The position numbers and the translations under genes are program-made. Below the pieces are notes generated by a model. It was not told the origin of the DNA. It saw only the letters and a list, made by a program, of their open reading frames with translations, and did no database searches. This document shows, piece by piece, positions 32,729 through 35,459 of a stretch of 35,459 nucleotides of DNA. The stretch's first letter is position 1. Each line of letters opens with the position of its first letter. Source of the stretch: an uncultured Dechloromonas sp. (lineage in GTDB: Bacteria; Pseudomonadota; Gammaproteobacteria; Burkholderiales; Rhodocyclaceae); the NCBI GenBank assembly GCA_946477505.1, contig CAMKYP010000002.1, positions 1 to 35,459 of the forward strand. Reading direction: 5' to 3'.

Positions 32729-35115
32729 TGGCGGAACTGATTGCGGCAGCCGAGCGGGCAGCCTGGCTGCGTGCTGAACTGGAACGGCACAATCACGCCT
32801 ACTACGTCCTCGATGCGCCGACCATTCCGGACGCCGAATACGACAGGCTATTCGGGGAGCTACTGGAACTTGAGCGGCAATACCCCGTCTTGCAGCGTGC
32901 GGATTCGCCAACCTTGCGCGTCGGTGGCATGCCGTTGCCGGAATTCGCTTCGGTTCGGCATGAAGTGCCGATGCTGTCGATCCAGACAGAAACCGATACG
33001 CAGGCAAGCGGAGCGGGTAATTTCGATGCACGGGTACGGCGCGAACTCGAGTTGCCGGAATCTGCGCCACCCATCGAGTATGCGGCTGAACTGAAATTTG
33101 ATGGCCTTGCCGTCAGCCTGCGTTATGAACAGGGCGTTTTCGTGCGGGGGGCGACGCGTGGCGATGGTTCGACCGGCGAGGACGTGACGCAGAATCTGCG
33201 TACCTTGCGCCAGATTCCCCTGCGTCTCGAAGGCAATGCGCCACCTGTGCTCGAGGTACGTGGCGAGGTCTATATGCGGCGCGACGATCTGGCACGCTAC
33301 AACGCCCTGGCCGAGTCGCGGGGCGAGAAAACGCTGGTCAATCCACGCAATGCAGCGGCCGGCAGCATCCGCCAGCTCGACCCCGCCATTGCCGCAAGCC
33401 GGCCGCTGCGCTTCTTCGCCTATGGGGTTGGCGCCGTCGAAGGCTGGGACATGCCGCAGACCCACGCTGGCGTACTCGACGCGCTGGCCGCTTTCGGTTT
33501 GCCGGTCTGCGAACATCGAGCTGTGCTGCGTGGAGCGGAGGCGTTGGCAGATTTCCATCGTCGCGTGGCGGCCATGCGCGACAGCCTGGGGTTCGATATC
33601 GACGGCGTCGTTTACAAGGTCAACAGCCTGGCCTTGCAGCGTCGCCTGGGCTTTCGCACCCGCGAGCCGCGCTGGGCGGTGGCCCACAAGTACCCACCGC
33701 AAGAGGCGCAGACAGTAGTCGAGGCCATCGACATCCAGGTCGGCCGGACCGGCGCGCTGACACCGGTAGCCCGCCTGGCGCCGGTTTTCGTTGGCGGTGT
33801 CACTGTGACCAACGCGACCCTGCATAACGCCGATGAAGTCGAACGCAAGGGGGGCATTTGCGTTGGTGATACGGTGATCGTCCGGCGTGCCGGAGATGTC
33901 ATTCCCGAAGTGCTCGGGGTCATTGCCGAGCGGCGGCCGTCCGATGCGCGCCCATTCGTCATGCCAGATGCCTGCCCGGTCTGTGGCGCCCACGTGGTAC
34001 GCGAACCGGGCGAGGCGGTCACCCGCTGTTCGGGCGGTTTTTCCTGCAGCGCCCAGCGTATCCAGGCCATCCTGCACTTTGCCAGCCGGCGGATGATGGA
34101 TATCGATGGTCTCGGCGAGCGCTATGTCGAGCGCTTGGTTGAGTTCGGCTATATTCATGGGGTTGCCGATCTCTACCGGCTGACGCTTGACGACCTGCTG
34201 GAAATGAAGCGCCGGGCCGACGAGCGCGACGGGACGGTGCCGGAAACGGTGAAGGCCGGCCAGGTACCGACGCGCTGGGCGGAGAACCTGTTGGAGGGTA
34301 TCGCCGCCAGTCGACGGCCGAGCCTGGCCCGCCTGCTTTTTGCCTTGGGTATTCGCCATGTCGGCGAGTCGACTGCCAAGACACTGGCCGACTGGCTGGG
34401 CAGCGTCGAGCGCGTGCGCCGTGCGCCAGCCCCCCTGCTCGCCGTATTGCCGGATATCGGCGCGACGGTGGCGGCGGCCATCGCTGATTTTTTTGCCGAA
34501 GAACGCAATATGCAAGCGGTGGACGACCTGCTTTGTCCGGAGGTCGGCGTCGCGCCCGCCGACGAGCATCCGCCGCACCCCGGCTTGGCCGAGAAGCTGG
34601 CGTGGCGCGAGCTCTATGCCGCGCTCGGTGTGCCTCGATTGACGCCCGTGCGAGCCAGGCAATTGGCGGCCGTGGTCGACGGAGATACGCTGGCGGCAGA
34701 GGGCGTCGATACGGCGGCTTTGTCAAGCGCCGGCATTTCCGGAGATGTCATCGACGCCTTGGCCGGATGGCTGAAAGAGCCAGGCAACCGCGGCTTGCTG
34801 GCAGCGCTGGTGCGGCGTCGCAGCGAATTGCTGGCGGCCTTGCCGGCGACCCCGGCGGAGGGCGTGGCGGAGGCGCTTCTGGCCGGCAAAACCTTTGTGC
34901 TGACCGGCACCTTGCCGACCCTGAAGCGGGATGAGGCGAAAGACTTGATCGAGGCTGCCGGCGGCAAGGTCGCCGGTTCGGTCTCGAAGAGGACGAATTA
35001 CGTGGTAGCCGGCGAGGAAGCCGGCTCGAAGCTGGAAAAAGCCGTCGAACTGGGCGTTGCCGTGATCGATGAAGTGCAATTGAAGAAAATGCTCGAAGAG
35101 GGAGTCGAACCATGA
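32728..35115 (+). CDS. ligA: NAD-dependent DNA ligase with extra helix-hairpin-helix-like segment
   Basis: 795 residues, over 100 longer than E. coli LigA (671). It joins DNA nicks using NAD+. The Ia domain is at about 1-80, the adenylation lysine is K123 in AELKFDGLA, and the OB fold follows. The zinc finger is CPVCGAHVV...RCSGGFSC near 414-437, and helix-hairpin-helix repeats start near 538 (ALGIRHVGEST). A second stretch beginning ALGVPRLTPVRARQL near 632 has the same order as the first, suggesting a tandem duplication. The BRCT domain is at about 718-795 (LAGKTFVLTGTL). It overlaps zipA (TGATG) and galU (ATGA). Confidence 0.96.
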   Translation: MAELIAAAERAAWLRAELERHNHAYYVLDAPTIPDAEYDRLFGELLELERQYPVLQRADSPTLRVGGMPLPEFASVRHEVPMLSIQTETDTQASGAGNFDARVRRELELPESAPPIEYAAELKFDGLAVSLRYEQGVFVRGATRGDGSTGEDVTQNLRTLRQIPLRLEGNAPPVLEVRGEVYMRRDDLARYNALAESRGEKTLVNPRNAAAGSIRQLDPAIAASRPLRFFAYGVGAVEGWDMPQTHAGVLDALAAFGLPVCEHRAVLRGAEALADFHRRVAAMRDSLGFDIDGVVYKVNSLALQRRLGFRTREPRWAVAHKYPPQEAQTVVEAIDIQVGRTGALTPVARLAPVFVGGVTVTNATLHNADEVERKGGICVGDTVIVRRAGDVIPEVLGVIAERRPSDARPFVMPDACPVCGAHVVREPGEAVTRCSGGFSCSAQRIQAILHFASRRMMDIDGLGERYVERLVEFGYIHGVADLYRLTLDDLLEMKRRADERDGTVPETVKAGQVPTRWAENLLEGIAASRRPSLARLLFALGIRHVGESTAKTLADWLGSVERVRRAPAPLLAVLPDIGATVAAAIADFFAEERNMQAVDDLLCPEVGVAPADEHPPHPGLAEKLAWRELYAALGVPRLTPVRARQLAAVVDGDTLAAEGVDTAALSSAGISGDVIDALAGWLKEPGNRGLLAALVRRRSELLAALPATPAEGVAEALLAGKTFVLTGTLPTLKRDEAKDLIEAAGGKVAGSVSKRTNYVVAGEEAGSKLEKAVELGVAVIDEVQLKKMLEEGVEP

Positions 35116-35459
35116 AAAAAGTGAGAAAAGCGGTGTTTCCCGTCGCCGGTATGGGAACCCGTTTCCTGCCGGCCACCAAGGCCAGCCCCAAGGAAATGCT
35201 GCCCATCGTTGACAAGCCGCTGATCCAGTACGCCGTCGAGGAGGCTGTCGCCGCCGGCATTACGGACATGGTTTTTGTTACCGGGCGCTCGAAACGGGCC
35301 ATCGAGGATCATTTCGACAAGGCCTACGAGTTGGAAAGCGAACTGGAGGCGCGCGGTAAGAATGAGATGCTCGAATTCGTGCGCAACATGATTCCCAAGA
35401 ACATCAACTGCATCTACATCCGCCAGGCCGAGGCGCTCGGTCTCGGGCATGCCGTGCTG
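35112..35459 (+). CDS. galU: UTP-glucose-1-phosphate uridylyltransferase (5' part)
   Basis: First 116 codons; the gene runs off the window. The N-terminus MKKVRKAVFPVAGMGTRFLPATKASPKEMLPIVDKPLIQYAVEEAV contains the nucleotide-binding GMGTRFLPATK and KEMLPIVDKP motifs of GalU, which makes UDP-glucose from UTP and glucose-1-phosphate. The start overlaps the ligA stop (ATGA). UDP-glucose could feed glycosyltransferases such as those at 21-3034, though no direct link is shown. Confidence 0.95.
   Translation, partial: MKKVRKAVFPVAGMGTRFLPATKASPKEMLPIVDKPLIQYAVEEAVAAGITDMVFVTGRSKRAIEDHFDKAYELESELEARGKNEMLEFVRNMIPKNINCIYIRQAEALGLGHAVL

Noticed and set aside
32860..34662. 600-codon open frame opposite ligA
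   Set aside because: Antisense to the adenylation, OB and zinc regions of ligA; it has no ribosome site or recognisable fold.

Overview
The window looks like a chromosomal segment of a betaproteobacterium, most likely in or near the Rhodocyclaceae (Dechloromonas/Azonexus-like). Three housekeeping blocks support this: tig-clpP-clpX-lon-hupB-tRNA-Val, dapC-dapD-pilU-dapE-prmB, and smc-zipA-ligA-galU. These blocks are GC-rich, while two accessory stretches are visibly more AT-rich. The class is well supported; the family is an inference from gene order, not from a search.

Layout. (1) 21-3930, minus strand: an accessory operon of a radical SAM protein, a family 2 glycosyltransferase, and a 742-residue fusion of glycosyltransferase, kinase-like domain and second glycosyltransferase. 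The three genes are joined by 4-base start/stop overlaps. (2) 4021-5448: a chromosomal replication initiator of the IncQ RepC family, followed by an AT-rich, repeat- and palindrome-rich upstream region that looks like a plasmid origin or control region. It abuts the 3' end of tRNA-Val(UAC), where the related chromosomes I know of continue towards ppiD, so region 1-5448 is probably an integrated island. (3) 5449-11788, minus strand: tRNA-Val, hupB with a strong sigma-70 promoter, lon with a near-consensus sigma-32 promoter, clpX, clpP and tig, the cell's protein-folding and proteolysis block. (4) 11952-18113: tRNA-His(GUG) with a compact 6.1-kb integrated element. A 38-bp copy of the tRNA 3' half marks its far end. 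It carries a tyrosine integrase, an exported protein, a short H-NS-like coiled coil, a serine recombinase, three small genes of unknown role (two with a possible DNA-binding look), a Rep_trans-like replication initiator with hairpins in front of it, and its own terminator for the tRNA. No coat, assembly or Zot gene is present, so it is not a complete filamentous prophage. (5) 18171-19855: pepD and a small lipoprotein. (6) 19860-26012, minus strand: dapC-dapD-pilU-dapE-prmB-spermidine-synthase-like gene, combining lysine/peptidoglycan precursor synthesis with a type IV pilus ATPase and a ribosomal protein methyltransferase. (7) 26062-27813: a lipoprotein, a bacteriohemerythrin, a small hypothetical protein and a guanine deaminase. 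(8) 27924-35459: smc, zipA, ligA and the start of galU, linking chromosome organisation, division and DNA joining.

The best candidates for something new are the tRNA-His element, a minimal integrating and replicating unit with two recombinase types and no virion genes, and the radical SAM / glycosyltransferase-pseudokinase-glycosyltransferase operon next to a RepC-type replicon remnant. Smaller points of interest are a LigA with an apparent second helix-hairpin-helix unit and a possible leaderless repC transcript.
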